Below, piece after piece: positions 7,478 to 13,979 of a stretch of DNA of 25,594 nt. This stretch comes from a virus, in the IMG/VR virus record IMGVR_UViG_3300042898_000875, positions 1-25,594 of that record; one strand, written 5' to 3'. Below the pieces are notes generated by a model. That model worked only from the letters and a program-made list of their open reading frames with translations, did not search any database and was not told where the DNA came from. A program made the translations under genes and the position numbers. How positions within the stretch are numbered: position 1 is the first letter of the stretch; each line of letters starts with the position of its first letter.

Positions 7478-7683
7478 TGGATAGATTTAAAGCAAATGTA
7501 ACGGGCATTGTAGCCATCCTAATTTTGGCATTGAGTTATGCCATTCTATTTTCAATAATCTTTTGGGATTTTCCAACGGATCAAAAAGACATTTATTTTA
7601 CCATTGCGGGTGGGGTAACATCCATTGTTACTATGGTAGTATCATTCTATTTTGGCGCATCAAAGAAACAAGATGAAAATTAA
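7477..7683 (+). CDS. Holin-like protein
   Basis: 68 residues with two membrane helices, about 8-29 (VTGIVAILILALSYAILFSI) and 40-62 (YFTIAGGVTSIVTMVVSFYFG), and a short charged tail (ASKKQDEN). This is the size and layout of small class II-type holins, which collect in the inner membrane and open holes at lysis. It lies directly before and overlaps the amidase endolysin by 11 bases. Start fixed by a TAATG overlap with the 40-residue gene. Confidence rests on topology and on the endolysin next to it. Confidence 0.78.
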   Translation: MDRFKANVTGIVAILILALSYAILFSIIFWDFPTDQKDIYFTIAGGVTSIVTMVVSFYFGASKKQDEN

Positions 7684-8311
7684 ACAAGTACCATTCAGAG
7701 CATACAATCGCGAAGCGGTTAAAAAGACCCAGGTGTATTTACACCACACGGCAGGAAACGGAAGCGGTGAACAAACCTTTGCATATTGGGAAAAGGTTGC
7801 CAACAAGGTTGCCACTTGTGTTGCCATCTCAACAGACGGCACAATCGTACAAGGGTTTGGAAGTGAGTATTGGGCGTACCATTTAGGGTTAGGCACAAAG
7901 CATTTCATGGGGCATGGTTGCCCGTATCTTCCTTTGGATAGAACATCCATTGGTATTGAGGTTTGCAATTGGGGACCAATCACCAAAAAAGGCACAAAGT
8001 ATTACAACTATGTGGGTGGAGAAATACCATCGGATGAAGTGACTGAACTTTCAACGGCCTACAAAGGATACAAATTGTGGCATAAGTATACAGACGAACA
8101 GATTCAATCCGTTAAGGACTTGTTAATCCTTTGGAATGAAAAGTACGGCATAGATTTAACCTACAACGAAGATATTTGGGTTGTAACCAAGCGTGCATTG
8201 AAGAACGAATCAGGTGTATTCACCCACAATTCAGTTCGTGCGGACAAGGCGGATGTGTATCCTTGCCCCCGTTTGATTGAAATGTTGAAGTCACTCACAA
8301 AGGAAAAGTAA
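7673..8311 (+). CDS. N-acetylmuramoyl-L-alanine amidase endolysin
   Basis: 212 residues from the ATG at 7673 (the open frame also extends to 7652, inside the holin gene). Amidase_2 fold (PF01510): zinc ligands His24 or His25 in YLHHTAG, then His185 in FTHNSVRADK and Cys198 in VYPCPRL, with the SIGIEVCNWG strand in the middle. It cuts the bond between MurNAc and the stem peptide, like T7 lysozyme. No signal peptide is visible, so release through the holin upstream is expected. It is the last gene of the lysis block, followed by a terminator at 8324-8349. Confidence 0.93.
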   Translation: MKIKQVPFRAYNREAVKKTQVYLHHTAGNGSGEQTFAYWEKVANKVATCVAISTDGTIVQGFGSEYWAYHLGLGTKHFMGHGCPYLPLDRTSIGIEVCNWGPITKKGTKYYNYVGGEIPSDEVTELSTAYKGYKLWHKYTDEQIQSVKDLLILWNEKYGIDLTYNEDIWVVTKRALKNESGVFTHNSVRADKADVYPCPRLIEMLKSLTKEK

Positions 8312-8323
8312 CCATTTACAAAT

Positions 8324-8349
8324 AAAGTGGGTTTTTGCTCACTTTTTTT
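8324..8349 (+). terminator. Terminator after lysis cassette
   Basis: Stem AAAGTGGG (8324-8331) pairs with CTCACTTT (8338-8345, one G/T) around TTTTTG, followed by T to 8349. It separates the late lysis genes from the early-type block. Confidence 0.85.
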
Positions 8350-8369
8350 GTGTGTTAGACCATTTGAAA

Positions 8370-8401
8370 TTTGGAATTACAAATTATTTGTTGTTCTTTT
8401 G
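8370..8401 (+). promoter_or_regulatory. Bacteroidota-type promoter, first of a related pair
   Basis: TTTG at 8370-8373, 20 bases, then TTCTTTTG at 8394-8401 (one mismatch to TAnnTTTG). The -33 side reads AATTTGGAATTACAAAT, nearly identical to the promoter at 8885 (AATTTGGAATTGCAAAT). The start codon at 8406 lies only a few bases downstream, so the leader is very short or the next ATG at 8412 is used. Confidence 0.6.
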
Positions 8402-8405
8402 AATC

Positions 8406-8696
8406 ATGGAAATGACAAACGAACCAAAAAACATCATCAGCATCCCAAGAATTGAGAGCAAGATGTTCGCAAAAAACCAAGAAAAGTACTACGCCAATCA
8501 AGAATCATTTTATGGTACTTGCGCTTGTTGCGGTCAAGGTATCAAAGAACCTAAATTCTTTATCAACACCATTTGGGGTGGCGATATGTACCCAGCAAAC
8601 GACACAAACGAATACGATGACGCATGGACAATGCCAATCGGTAGCGAATGTGCCAAGAAAGTTCCAACAGAATACAGAATTTCAACGGGGGCTTAA
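8406..8696 (+). CDS. Small early-type protein with Cys cluster
   Basis: 96 residues. A basic N-terminal half (SIPRIESKMFAKNQEKYYAN) is followed by GTCACCGQGIKEP, which could bind zinc with a later Cys (SECAKKV), and an acidic, aromatic middle. It reads like one of the small cytoplasmic phage proteins expressed soon after infection. First gene after the promoter at 8370-8401; an in-frame ATG at 8412 is an alternative start. Not recognised further. Confidence 0.72.
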   Translation: MEMTNEPKNIISIPRIESKMFAKNQEKYYANQESFYGTCACCGQGIKEPKFFINTIWGGDMYPANDTNEYDDAWTMPIGSECAKKVPTEYRISTGA

Positions 8697-8884
8697 TGCC
8701 CCCACTTACAACTATGGAAGCAATCATCAACATTTACGAATGTGTTTATCGCACAGAAAGCGGAAAGGAATTGTACACCAAAACATGGTATGCACCAACC
8801 TACGAACACGCCTTTCGCATGGCTGAAATTTACCGCACAGTCACTTTACACGATGCATTTGATTTTATATTAAAACGCATTTAA
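8696..8884 (+). CDS. Small protein, unknown
   Basis: 62 residues from the ATG at 8696, which makes a TAATG overlap with the upstream gene. A second ATG at 8714 (MEAIINIYECVYRTESG) would give 56 residues and starts at a more family-like N-terminus. The protein is short, with an alpha/beta character (KELYTKTWYAPTYEHAFRM) and no motif I recognise. It is followed by the next promoter. Confidence 0.65.
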   Translation: MPPLTTMEAIINIYECVYRTESGKELYTKTWYAPTYEHAFRMAEIYRTVTLHDAFDFILKRI

Positions 8885-8916
8885 TTTGGAATTGCAAATA
8901 CTTTAACCTATTTTTG
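8885..8916 (+). promoter_or_regulatory. Bacteroidota-type promoter, second of a related pair
   Basis: TTTG at 8885-8888, 20 bases, TATTTTTG at 8909-8916, a full match to TAnnTTTG. The spacer start GAATTGCAAAT repeats that of the 8370 promoter. The transcript would begin with the GACAAATAAC leader before the ATG at 8931. Confidence 0.78.
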
Positions 8917-8930
8917 AAAAGACAAATAAC

Positions 8931-9137
8931 ATGGATATCATTTACTTAATCATCGGAACACCCATCGCATTTGCCATTGGTTATTCATGGCACTGCATCA
9001 AACGCAACAACAAGCGTTTTGAGAACACACAAGAAGCAACCCCATACCAGTTTGAAAAGGATGAATACATCCCCGAATTCAATGAGTTCACTCAAATGTT
9101 GGTTCAACGCAGAATGTACAAAGGCAAAGCAAAATGA
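8931..9137 (+). CDS. Small N-terminal TM protein
   Basis: 68 residues, with one membrane helix at about 3-20 (IIYLIIGTPIAFAIGYSW) and a cytoplasmic, charged tail. First gene of the operon starting at promoter 8885-8916, with leader GACAAATAAC directly before the ATG. Possible roles include host takeover or superinfection exclusion at the membrane, but nothing in the sequence shows which. It overlaps the next gene as ATGA. Confidence 0.7.
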   Translation: MDIIYLIIGTPIAFAIGYSWHCIKRNNKRFENTQEATPYQFEKDEYIPEFNEFTQMLVQRRMYKGKAK

Positions 9138-9331
9138 TAGAAACACTTTGGATTACGCAAAAGCAATTGGATAAGATGAAGGATTACATCATTCAATACA
9201 GAAAGCCATGGAGTGTGGATGCCAAACTCATGCACGATGACCACATGATATTGTGGGAAGTAACCATTGAAGGGCAAATGACATACTCCGAAGCATTTCA
9301 CTTTGGTATGGCAATAGAGGGAACTATATGA
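9134..9331 (+). CDS. Small protein, unknown
   Basis: 65 residues, starting in an ATGA overlap and ending in another. Acidic-to-neutral, alpha/beta look (QLDKMKDYIIQYRKPWSVDA, then MILWEVTIEGQMTYSEAF). No motif recognised. The coupling to both neighbours supports that it is translated. It shows a faint similarity in layout to the next protein (long N-terminal helix, then a WEVTIEG or YSITFEG strand), which could mean an old duplication. Confidence 0.65.
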   Translation: MIETLWITQKQLDKMKDYIIQYRKPWSVDAKLMHDDHMILWEVTIEGQMTYSEAFHFGMAIEGTI

Positions 9332-9552
9332 CACTTTATTTTAGAACCCTTTTTGAATTGGATGCGGTTGAAACCATTTTACAACGCAGAACATACAAGA
9401 ACATCAACATCATTGAAAAGCATTACCAAAACAACGGCACTTATTCCATAACCTTTGAAGGGCATGAGGATTGGCAGTTGTTCACACTTGGACAAGCACA
9501 TCAAATAATCATCATAAATGACAACACACGAAGCACTAACACAAGTATTTAA
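9328..9552 (+). CDS. Small protein, unknown, related in layout to neighbour
   Basis: 74 residues, ATGA-coupled to the previous gene. The helix-strand pattern (FELDAVETILQRRTYKNINI, then GTYSITFEGHEDWQLFTLGQ) parallels the upstream 65-residue protein. Its 3' end overlaps the HTH gene by 35 bases, an unusually long overlap for this region. No function can be named. Confidence 0.62.
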   Translation: MTLYFRTLFELDAVETILQRRTYKNINIIEKHYQNNGTYSITFEGHEDWQLFTLGQAHQIIIINDNTRSTNTSI

Positions 9553-9730
9553 CAAAAGCAACAAAGAGTTGGCGGAGTTATTACACGCCAATTACGCAAC
9601 AGTTACAACCTGGAAATTCCAATTCAAACGAAACGGGTTAAGCATGGAAAAACAATTTGAGATTCTAACAAAACTAAACTACCAATTAAAAAACAAAATA
9701 GTATGGAACAACAAAAAAGAAGCGCAGTAA
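9518..9730 (+). CDS. Small HTH DNA-binding protein
   Basis: 70 residues. Residues about 13-50 look like a Cro/XRE-type helix-turn-helix (NKELAELLHANYATVTTW, then a turn and a second helix FEILTKLNYQL), with a basic C-terminus. It probably binds DNA as a dimer and may control the early operon or the switch to late genes. It overlaps its neighbours by 35 and 28 bases. No paired repressor is visible, so a lysogeny switch is not implied. Confidence 0.6.
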   Translation: MTTHEALTQVFNKSNKELAELLHANYATVTTWKFQFKRNGLSMEKQFEILTKLNYQLKNKIVWNNKKEAQ

Positions 9731-10164
9731 CCAATGTAACTGCCAACGGAACTTACAATGGTCAGTATGGCACATTGTACAAATTTGAAATCACCTTTGC
9801 CAATGGCGATTCGGGTGAGTACGCATCTAAAAGTGCGGATCAAACCAAATTCAAAGTGGGTGTGGAAACCGATTACACCATCACATCCAAGGAATTCAAA
9901 GACCGCATCTACTACAAGATTGCACCCGTAATGGCACAACCAGGTGCGCAAGGCGGATTCACACCAAAACCCAAAGACCCCGAAACGGACAAACGCATTA
10001 CCCGTATGAGTGTATTGAAAGTGGCGGGTGATTTGGTCATCAATGGTGACATCAAATTACATGAGATACTTGCCTACGCACAAGTGTTTGAAAAGTTCGT
10101 GGTGGATGGTCAAGACACCTTGGCACAATTGAAACCAGTGTCTCACGATGACTTGCCGTTCTGA
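9703..10164 (+). CDS. SSB-like ssDNA-binding protein
   Basis: 153 residues. The N-terminal 75 residues look like an OB-type barrel (GTYNGQYGTLYKFEITFANG, then TDYTITSKEFKDRIYYKI). A low-complexity linker (PVMAQPGAQGGFTPKPKDPE) follows, then a C-terminal helical part ending exactly in DDLPF. That acidic-hydrophobic tip is the hallmark by which bacterial SSB recruits partner proteins. Role: coat ssDNA during replication and recruit host enzymes. It lies upstream of the replication module and overlaps the next gene by one base (TGATG). The match is to SSB function, not to a specific close family. Confidence 0.68.
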   Translation: MEQQKRSAVTNVTANGTYNGQYGTLYKFEITFANGDSGEYASKSADQTKFKVGVETDYTITSKEFKDRIYYKIAPVMAQPGAQGGFTPKPKDPETDKRITRMSVLKVAGDLVINGDIKLHEILAYAQVFEKFVVDGQDTLAQLKPVSHDDLPF

Positions 10165-10568
10165 TGAAAAAAATGATTGAGCAACTATCAGACACGATGT
10201 TGGAGATAGGGGGTGGCAATTACTGCCCCCTACAATTTCACATTGAATTAAAGGAATTGGCGGATACCATCAAGAACTTTCAGGACCAAGTAAAACCCCT
10301 TGCATTGACCGAAGCGGGTAAATGGCATGGGCAAGTGTACCACGGATACGAAATCACACGCAAGGCGGGTGGAGGTCGGTATAATTATGACCACATTCCA
10401 CAAGTGATGGAATTACGGGCGGAGTTAAAGGAACGCGAAAAACTGCACCAACACGCCTACAAACAAATGAACCTTGGTATTTTCTTGAACGAACAAACGG
10501 GGGAAGTTTACGAACCCGCCCAGTACCTTCAAAATGAGGACACTATAATGTTAAAAGCGGTAAAATGA
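10164..10568 (+). CDS. Conserved phage protein next to SSB, unknown
   Basis: 134 residues. Helical N-terminus, a central KWHGQVYHGYEITRKAGGGR segment with YNYDHIPQ, then a long charged helix (about 90-115). I recognise this kind of protein beside recombination or SSB genes in Bacteroidota phages without a known role. Start by TGATG with the SSB-like gene (a second Met is at 10173), end by ATGA with the next. Co-translation with SSB suggests a DNA metabolism role. Confidence 0.7.
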   Translation: MKKMIEQLSDTMLEIGGGNYCPLQFHIELKELADTIKNFQDQVKPLALTEAGKWHGQVYHGYEITRKAGGGRYNYDHIPQVMELRAELKEREKLHQHAYKQMNLGIFLNEQTGEVYEPAQYLQNEDTIMLKAVK

Positions 10569-10759
10569 TAATTGAACTAACACAAAATCACAATGGGCAA
10601 CACAAATCCGTTTGGATTAATTCATTGGATATATGTTTTATGGAAATCGTATACAGGCCAGATGAGGTTTACACCAAAATTTTTATCCGAAGTGGAAATG
10701 GAACATTTGGGGTGATGCAAACACCTGATGAAATTATGGAACTAATAAAAAACGCATGA
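10565..10759 (+). CDS. Small protein, unknown
   Basis: 64 residues, ATGA-coupled at both ends. Beta-rich look (IIELTQNHNGQHKSVWINSL, then VYTKIFIRSGNGTFGVMQTP) with a short C-terminal helix (DEIMELIKNA). No motif recognised. Cytoplasmic, with no membrane segment. Confidence 0.65.
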   Translation: MIIELTQNHNGQHKSVWINSLDICFMEIVYRPDEVYTKIFIRSGNGTFGVMQTPDEIMELIKNA

Positions 10760-10938
10760 AACAAGCCATTAGAACGATTTTAATTGTGTGGGTGGTGTAT
10801 GTGTGCATTTCATTCATTTTAGGCGATTACAACGCGTTAAAATGGACACAAGACCAAAGATTGGCAATGGTAATGATTTCCATGTTAGTTTATGGAATCA
10901 CTTATTACATCGAAAAAGAAGAAAACATCTACAAATGA
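10756..10938 (+). CDS. Small two-TM protein
   Basis: 60 residues with hydrophobic helices at about 5-24 (IRTILIVWVVYVCISFIL) and 35-52 (LAMVMISMLVYGITYY), then a charged tail (IEKEENIYK). ATGA-coupled at both ends to neighbours, the next being another small membrane protein. The pair could act together at the inner membrane. No function recognised. Confidence 0.65.
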   Translation: MKQAIRTILIVWVVYVCISFILGDYNALKWTQDQRLAMVMISMLVYGITYYIEKEENIYK

Positions 10939-11129
10939 GAAACATCATCATTGTATTTTTAACCATCATTAGCGGTTTGACTTATGGATGGTGTATTGTA
11001 AAGTATCCACAGACCGCACAAATCATTGCGGGTGGTATTGGATTCGGATTTTTATTTTTAGCGATGGTGGCCTTGTATGAAACAAAAAATGGGGGGCATC
11101 GGCATCCCCCCACTAATCCCATGAAATGA
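10935..11129 (+). CDS. Small two-TM protein
   Basis: 64 residues from the ATG at 10935 (the longer open frame from 10788 lies inside the previous gene). Two hydrophobic helices, about 2-22 (IIIVFLTIISGLTYGW) and 33-50 (IIAGGIGFGFLFLAMVAL), then a His/Pro-rich tail (HRHPPTNPMK). The tail is encoded over a strong G6/C6 hairpin (11090-11112). ATGA-coupled to the previous membrane protein. Confidence 0.65.
   Translation: MRNIIIVFLTIISGLTYGWCIVKYPQTAQIIAGGIGFGFLFLAMVALYETKNGGHRHPPTNPMK
11090..11112 (+). other. G6/C6 inverted repeat at operon end
   Basis: Six G (11091-11096) can pair with six C (11106-11111), with a flanking T/A pair, around a nine-base loop containing two CAT triplets. No T tract follows, so it is not a standard terminator. 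It sits just before promoter 11150-11179 and could slow or end transcription, or protect the upstream mRNA. Confidence 0.45.
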
Positions 11130-11149
11130 CAAATAACAAGAACGGATTG

Positions 11150-11179
11150 TTGCAAAGATAGTTCTTTTTTGTATATTTG
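11150..11179 (+). promoter_or_regulatory. Consensus Bacteroidota promoter of the replication operon
   Basis: TTG at 11150-11152, 19 bases, TATATTTG at 11172-11179, the best -33/-7 match in the window. It drives the initiator-like gene and DnaB. Its leader to the ATG at 11281 is about 95-100 bases, long for this phage. Confidence 0.85.
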
Positions 11180-11193
11180 TACCGCATTACAGT

Positions 11194-11322
11194 TATGTCG
11201 CAGATAACTTGGAAAAATCTTTACAACCCCATTCAGTTTTTGGCACTGCGACCGCCATTAATTGTTTGGGGTTTTATTTTATGGCTACGGATAAAAAATC
11301 CTTTTTACTCTATTGTGATTTA
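11194..11322 (+). CDS. Possible 42-residue membrane leader peptide
   Basis: First ATG after the replication promoter. It encodes MSQITWKNLYNPIQFLAL, then a hydrophobic stretch (PPLIVWGFILW) and a basic end (LRIKNPF), stopping 42 bases inside the initiator-like gene in another frame. It could be a leader peptide regulating the downstream start, or chance. No similar protein is recognised with certainty. Low confidence. Confidence 0.22.
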
Positions 11323-11922
11323 ATACACACAGTTGACCAATTGACCAACGAACAAGCGGGTGACTTGTTCAAACATATTTTGAAATATGTCAATGACCAG
11401 GATCCGCAAACGGACAATGTCATTACCCGCATTGCATTTGAACCAATTAAACAAGCATTGAAGCGTGATTTGTTGAAATACGAATCAATCAGGCAGCGTA
11501 ATTCCGAGAACGCTCGCAAGCGATGGGATGCGACCGCATACGACCGCATACCAAATGATGCCAAAAATGCCGATAATGATAATGATAATGATAGTGATAA
11601 TGATATAAAAGATAATAAAGGTGATTTGGTTATTTCAAAAAAAGAAATGAAGGAACAACAAGCCCCCCGCCCCGCCGTTCAATTGGAATACGCAGATACA
11701 TTTGATTTGTGGTTCAAGTACAAACAAGAAAAACGGCAAGGATACAAAAAGACGGGAATGGAACAGTTCATTAAGACCATGGAATCCAAATACACGCCTG
11801 AACAATTTAAGAAGTGTGTCGAATACTCAATTACTCAAAATTATCAAGGTGTATATGAACCAAAAGATTTGAATAAAATTGAAGAAAATACAATCAAACA
11901 ACCGAAAATTGCAACACTATGA
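11281..11922 (+). CDS. Replication initiator-like protein (DUF6291 type)
   Basis: 213 residues from the ATG at 11281 (the frame opens at 11209, but the family begins near KSFLLYCDLIHTVDQLTNEQ). Residues about 1-85 match the N-terminal domain of DUF6291-like phage replication proteins. The ENARKRWDAT segment is also typical. A repetitive Asp/Asn linker (NDNDNDSDND) follows, then a helical C-terminal domain (about 135-195: FDLWFKYKQEKRQGYKKTG). Such proteins sit directly before a DnaB helicase and probably bind the origin and load the helicase. The linker DNA is a GATAAT array that may itself be the origin. ATGA overlap with the helicase gene. Confidence 0.68.
   Translation: MATDKKSFLLYCDLIHTVDQLTNEQAGDLFKHILKYVNDQDPQTDNVITRIAFEPIKQALKRDLLKYESIRQRNSENARKRWDATAYDRIPNDAKNADNDNDNDSDNDIKDNKGDLVISKKEMKEQQAPRPAVQLEYADTFDLWFKYKQEKRQGYKKTGMEQFIKTMESKYTPEQFKKCVEYSITQNYQGVYEPKDLNKIEENTIKQPKIATL
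11531..11616 (+). other. Candidate replication origin inside initiator gene
   Basis: A perfect 10-base tandem repeat CGACCGCATA (11531-11540, 11541-11550) is followed by hexamers GATAAT at 11572, 11578, 11584, 11596 and 11611, with variants GATAGT (11590) and GATATA (11602). Short repeats next to an A/T-rich tract within the initiator gene, directly upstream of DnaB, is the layout of the lambda O origin. No DnaA box (TTATNCACA) was noticed. Confidence 0.42.
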
Positions 11923-13166
11923 ACATTGAACGAATGATTTTAAGCAATGTATTGTTTTACAACGATGCAAAACATTTCCTTCCACGCATAAACAAAAATT
12001 GGTTTACTGATAAGGTATCGGTGAAACTGATTGAGGTTATGACGGATATGTATTACAACAACATTGAGATTGATTATGTGAGTTTATCAAAGCACTTTGA
12101 ACGCAAAGAAGTGATTGAAATAATTCAGTTGCAACAAGAAGCCAGTGGAATCATGGATTTGAAACCACACTTACTGCAATTGGAATACGAATACATCAAA
12201 CGCCAAGTGGTTGCGGGGGTGTTGGCATTAAACATTGAAAAGGATTTGGAAGGTTTGGTTGGTGACATTCAAAAGGTGTTGGATGAAACCACATTTTCAA
12301 CACACAAAGAACCATCAAGTATTGTCAAGGTGACAAACAAGGTTGTGGATCAAATTGTGTACAACGCAGAAAAGGGTGGAATATTAACGGGTAAACCAAC
12401 GGGGTGGCAATTTTTGGATAAGTACATTGGCGGTTACAACGAAGGGGATTTGATTGTAATGGCGGGTAGACCTGGAATGGGTAAAACTGCAATTGCACTT
12501 ACATTGACCAAAGAGTTTGCACAACGCGGTGGAAAGGCATTATTTATTTCCCTTGAAATGAGCAACGAACAATTGGCCAAAAGATACATTTCATTAATCG
12601 GTGATATTGAGAATTGGAAGATTCGCAACGGGGTGTTGAAGTCACATGAGATTGAACAAGTGTGCAATATCGCAAACAACCAACGGATTGAATTTTTTAT
12701 TGATGACGATGTGGATTCACGCATCGCCCAAATCAAAGCAAAGGCGAAGTTGCACAAATCCCGCAAAGGTTTGGACTTGCTTGTGATTGATTACATCCAG
12801 TTGATTAAAGGGACAAAGACAAACCGCGAACAAGAAGTTGCAGAGATTTCACGAACATTAAAATTGTTGGCAAAGGAACTCAAAATCACGGTGATGATAC
12901 TTGCACAGTTATCCCGCAAATCCGAAGAAAGGGCAGACAAACGCCCCATGTTGAGTGACCTCCGTGAATCAGGTGCAATTGAACAAGATGCGGACATCGT
13001 GATGTTTCCATTTAGGCCGATGTATTACGAACAAGATAAACCCGAAGTGGAGGAAGCGGAGTTGATTATTGCCAAAAATAGAAACGGCGAATGTGTAACC
13101 ATCCCAACATATTTTGAAGGTAGGTATACAATTTATCGGGAAAATTTAACACCACGACAATTTTAA
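11919..13166 (+). CDS. dnaB: Replicative DNA helicase, DnaB family
   Basis: 415 residues. Short N-terminal helical domain (1 to about 125), linker, then the RecA-like domain. Walker A GRPGMGKT is at residues 183-190, Walker B LLVID at 287-291 followed by YIQL, and LSRKSEERADKRPMLSDLRE carries the motif that ends in the DnaB arginine region. It unwinds the fork as a hexamer. Starts in an ATGA overlap with the initiator-like gene, which probably loads it. With no DNA polymerase or primase in the window, replication probably relies on host enzymes recruited by this helicase. Length is slightly shorter than host DnaB (about 450-500). Confidence 0.95.
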   Translation: MNIERMILSNVLFYNDAKHFLPRINKNWFTDKVSVKLIEVMTDMYYNNIEIDYVSLSKHFERKEVIEIIQLQQEASGIMDLKPHLLQLEYEYIKRQVVAGVLALNIEKDLEGLVGDIQKVLDETTFSTHKEPSSIVKVTNKVVDQIVYNAEKGGILTGKPTGWQFLDKYIGGYNEGDLIVMAGRPGMGKTAIALTLTKEFAQRGGKALFISLEMSNEQLAKRYISLIGDIENWKIRNGVLKSHEIEQVCNIANNQRIEFFIDDDVDSRIAQIKAKAKLHKSRKGLDLLVIDYIQLIKGTKTNREQEVAEISRTLKLLAKELKITVMILAQLSRKSEERADKRPMLSDLRESGAIEQDADIVMFPFRPMYYEQDKPEVEEAELIIAKNRNGECVTIPTYFEGRYTIYRENLTPRQF

Positions 13167-13177
13167 TAATAAAATAC

Positions 13178-13185
13178 TATATTTG
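13178..13185 (+). promoter_or_regulatory. -7 box TATATTTG
   Basis: Exact TAnnTTTG match ten bases before the ATG at 13195, with leader TAGGGACAAATG. No clear TTG lies 19-20 bases upstream, so strength is uncertain or an activator is needed. Confidence 0.6.
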
Positions 13186-13194
13186 TAGGGACAA

Positions 13195-13497
13195 ATGAAA
13201 CAAGAAACAAGAACGGTGGTTATTGAGTTGCTAACTAAATACCCCACATTTAGAGATTCGGACGAACAATTGGTTGCATGGATTTGGGGTTTAGAAATGA
13301 ACGCCAAAGGTTATTCAACTGGCAATCTTCCAACACAAAAATTCTTACGCATTTTGGCGGATGGACAATTAACATCAAGTGATTCCATCACAAGGATGCG
13401 AAGAAAGGCACAAGAAGAACACCCCGAATTGCGTGGTGCGAAATACAACCAACGCCAAGACAGACAATCATCAGTTAAAAAGGATTTAGGATATTAA
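13195..13497 (+). CDS. Conserved small phage protein, unknown
   Basis: 100 residues, cytoplasmic and helical. The C-terminal segment (ITRMRRKAQEEHPELRGAKY, then QDRQSSVKKDLGY) is basic and looks like a DNA- or protein-binding tail I know from phage proteins near replication genes, without an assigned role. It begins after a -7 box, at the GACAAATG leader. A role in replication or regulation is plausible from position. Confidence 0.72.
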   Translation: MKQETRTVVIELLTKYPTFRDSDEQLVAWIWGLEMNAKGYSTGNLPTQKFLRILADGQLTSSDSITRMRRKAQEEHPELRGAKYNQRQDRQSSVKKDLGY

Positions 13498-13518
13498 AAA
13501 ATGACAAATAACAAAAAT

Positions 13519-13755
13519 ATGAAAAAACTATTATTAGCAACATTACTTATCGGAATGATAAGTGGTTGCACGGAACCAACAGTATCATCAAAAACTACCA
13601 ACTACACAATATCCAGTGAAGGTAATTTAGCATCAGACCCGCTTGAAGTATGTGTAATTGAAGGATGTGAATACTTTATTTGTAAGAATTACAAGGGTAA
13701 TATTCTATGTCACAAAGGAAACTGCAAAAACCCAATACACAAGGGAGGTAACTAA
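13519..13755 (+). CDS. Small lipoprotein with CEY...HKGNCKNPIH domain
   Basis: 78 residues from the ATG at 13519; an in-frame ATG at 13501 adds MTNNKN, but those bases match the GACAAATAAC leader. Residues 1-17 form a lipoprotein signal (MKKLLLATLLIGMISGC) with lipobox ISGC. A Ser/Thr linker is followed by a small Cys-rich domain (CVIEGCEYFICKNYKGNILC, then HKGNCKNPIH). I know that C-terminal motif from small phage and Bacteroidota proteins, where a lipid anchor is not the rule. It would be displayed at the envelope. Ends in TAATG. Confidence 0.68.
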   Translation: MKKLLLATLLIGMISGCTEPTVSSKTTNYTISSEGNLASDPLEVCVIEGCEYFICKNYKGNILCHKGNCKNPIHKGGN

Positions 13756-13979
13756 TGACAAACAATAAACAACAAACGGCAGTGGAATTTATTCAAGAAC
13801 AATTAAGGAAATATGTGCGTTATGACAATCTTGATAAAATTTTTGAACAAGCCAAAAAAATGGAGAAGGAACAAATCGCCAAGGCGTTTGATGATGGTGA
13901 TTACAATTACCACTATTCACGCAAAACGGGAGATGATTTTGAAGATGGAAAAGAATACTACCAAGAAGTTTACGGATGA
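13755..13979 (+). CDS. Conserved small acidic phage protein
   Basis: 74 residues beginning MTNNKQQTAVEFIQEQLRKY. The TAVE(F/W)xxEQL opening and EQAKKMEKEQIAKAFDDGDY are a pattern I see often in Bacteroidota phage small proteins of unknown role. Helical, cytoplasmic, C-terminus acidic. TAATG overlap upstream, ATGA downstream. Confidence 0.72.
   Translation: MTNNKQQTAVEFIQEQLRKYVRYDNLDKIFEQAKKMEKEQIAKAFDDGDYNYHYSRKTGDDFEDGKEYYQEVYG

Noticed and set aside
8452-8826. 124-codon + strand frame across the genes at 8406 and 8696
   Set aside because: It cuts across two genes that are joined by TAATG, and its product is a low-complexity Thr/Asn/Lys mixture.
8931-13979. Lysogeny or immunity module
   Set aside because: Only one small HTH protein is seen. 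There is no integrase, no divergent promoter pair and no CI-like repressor in the window.
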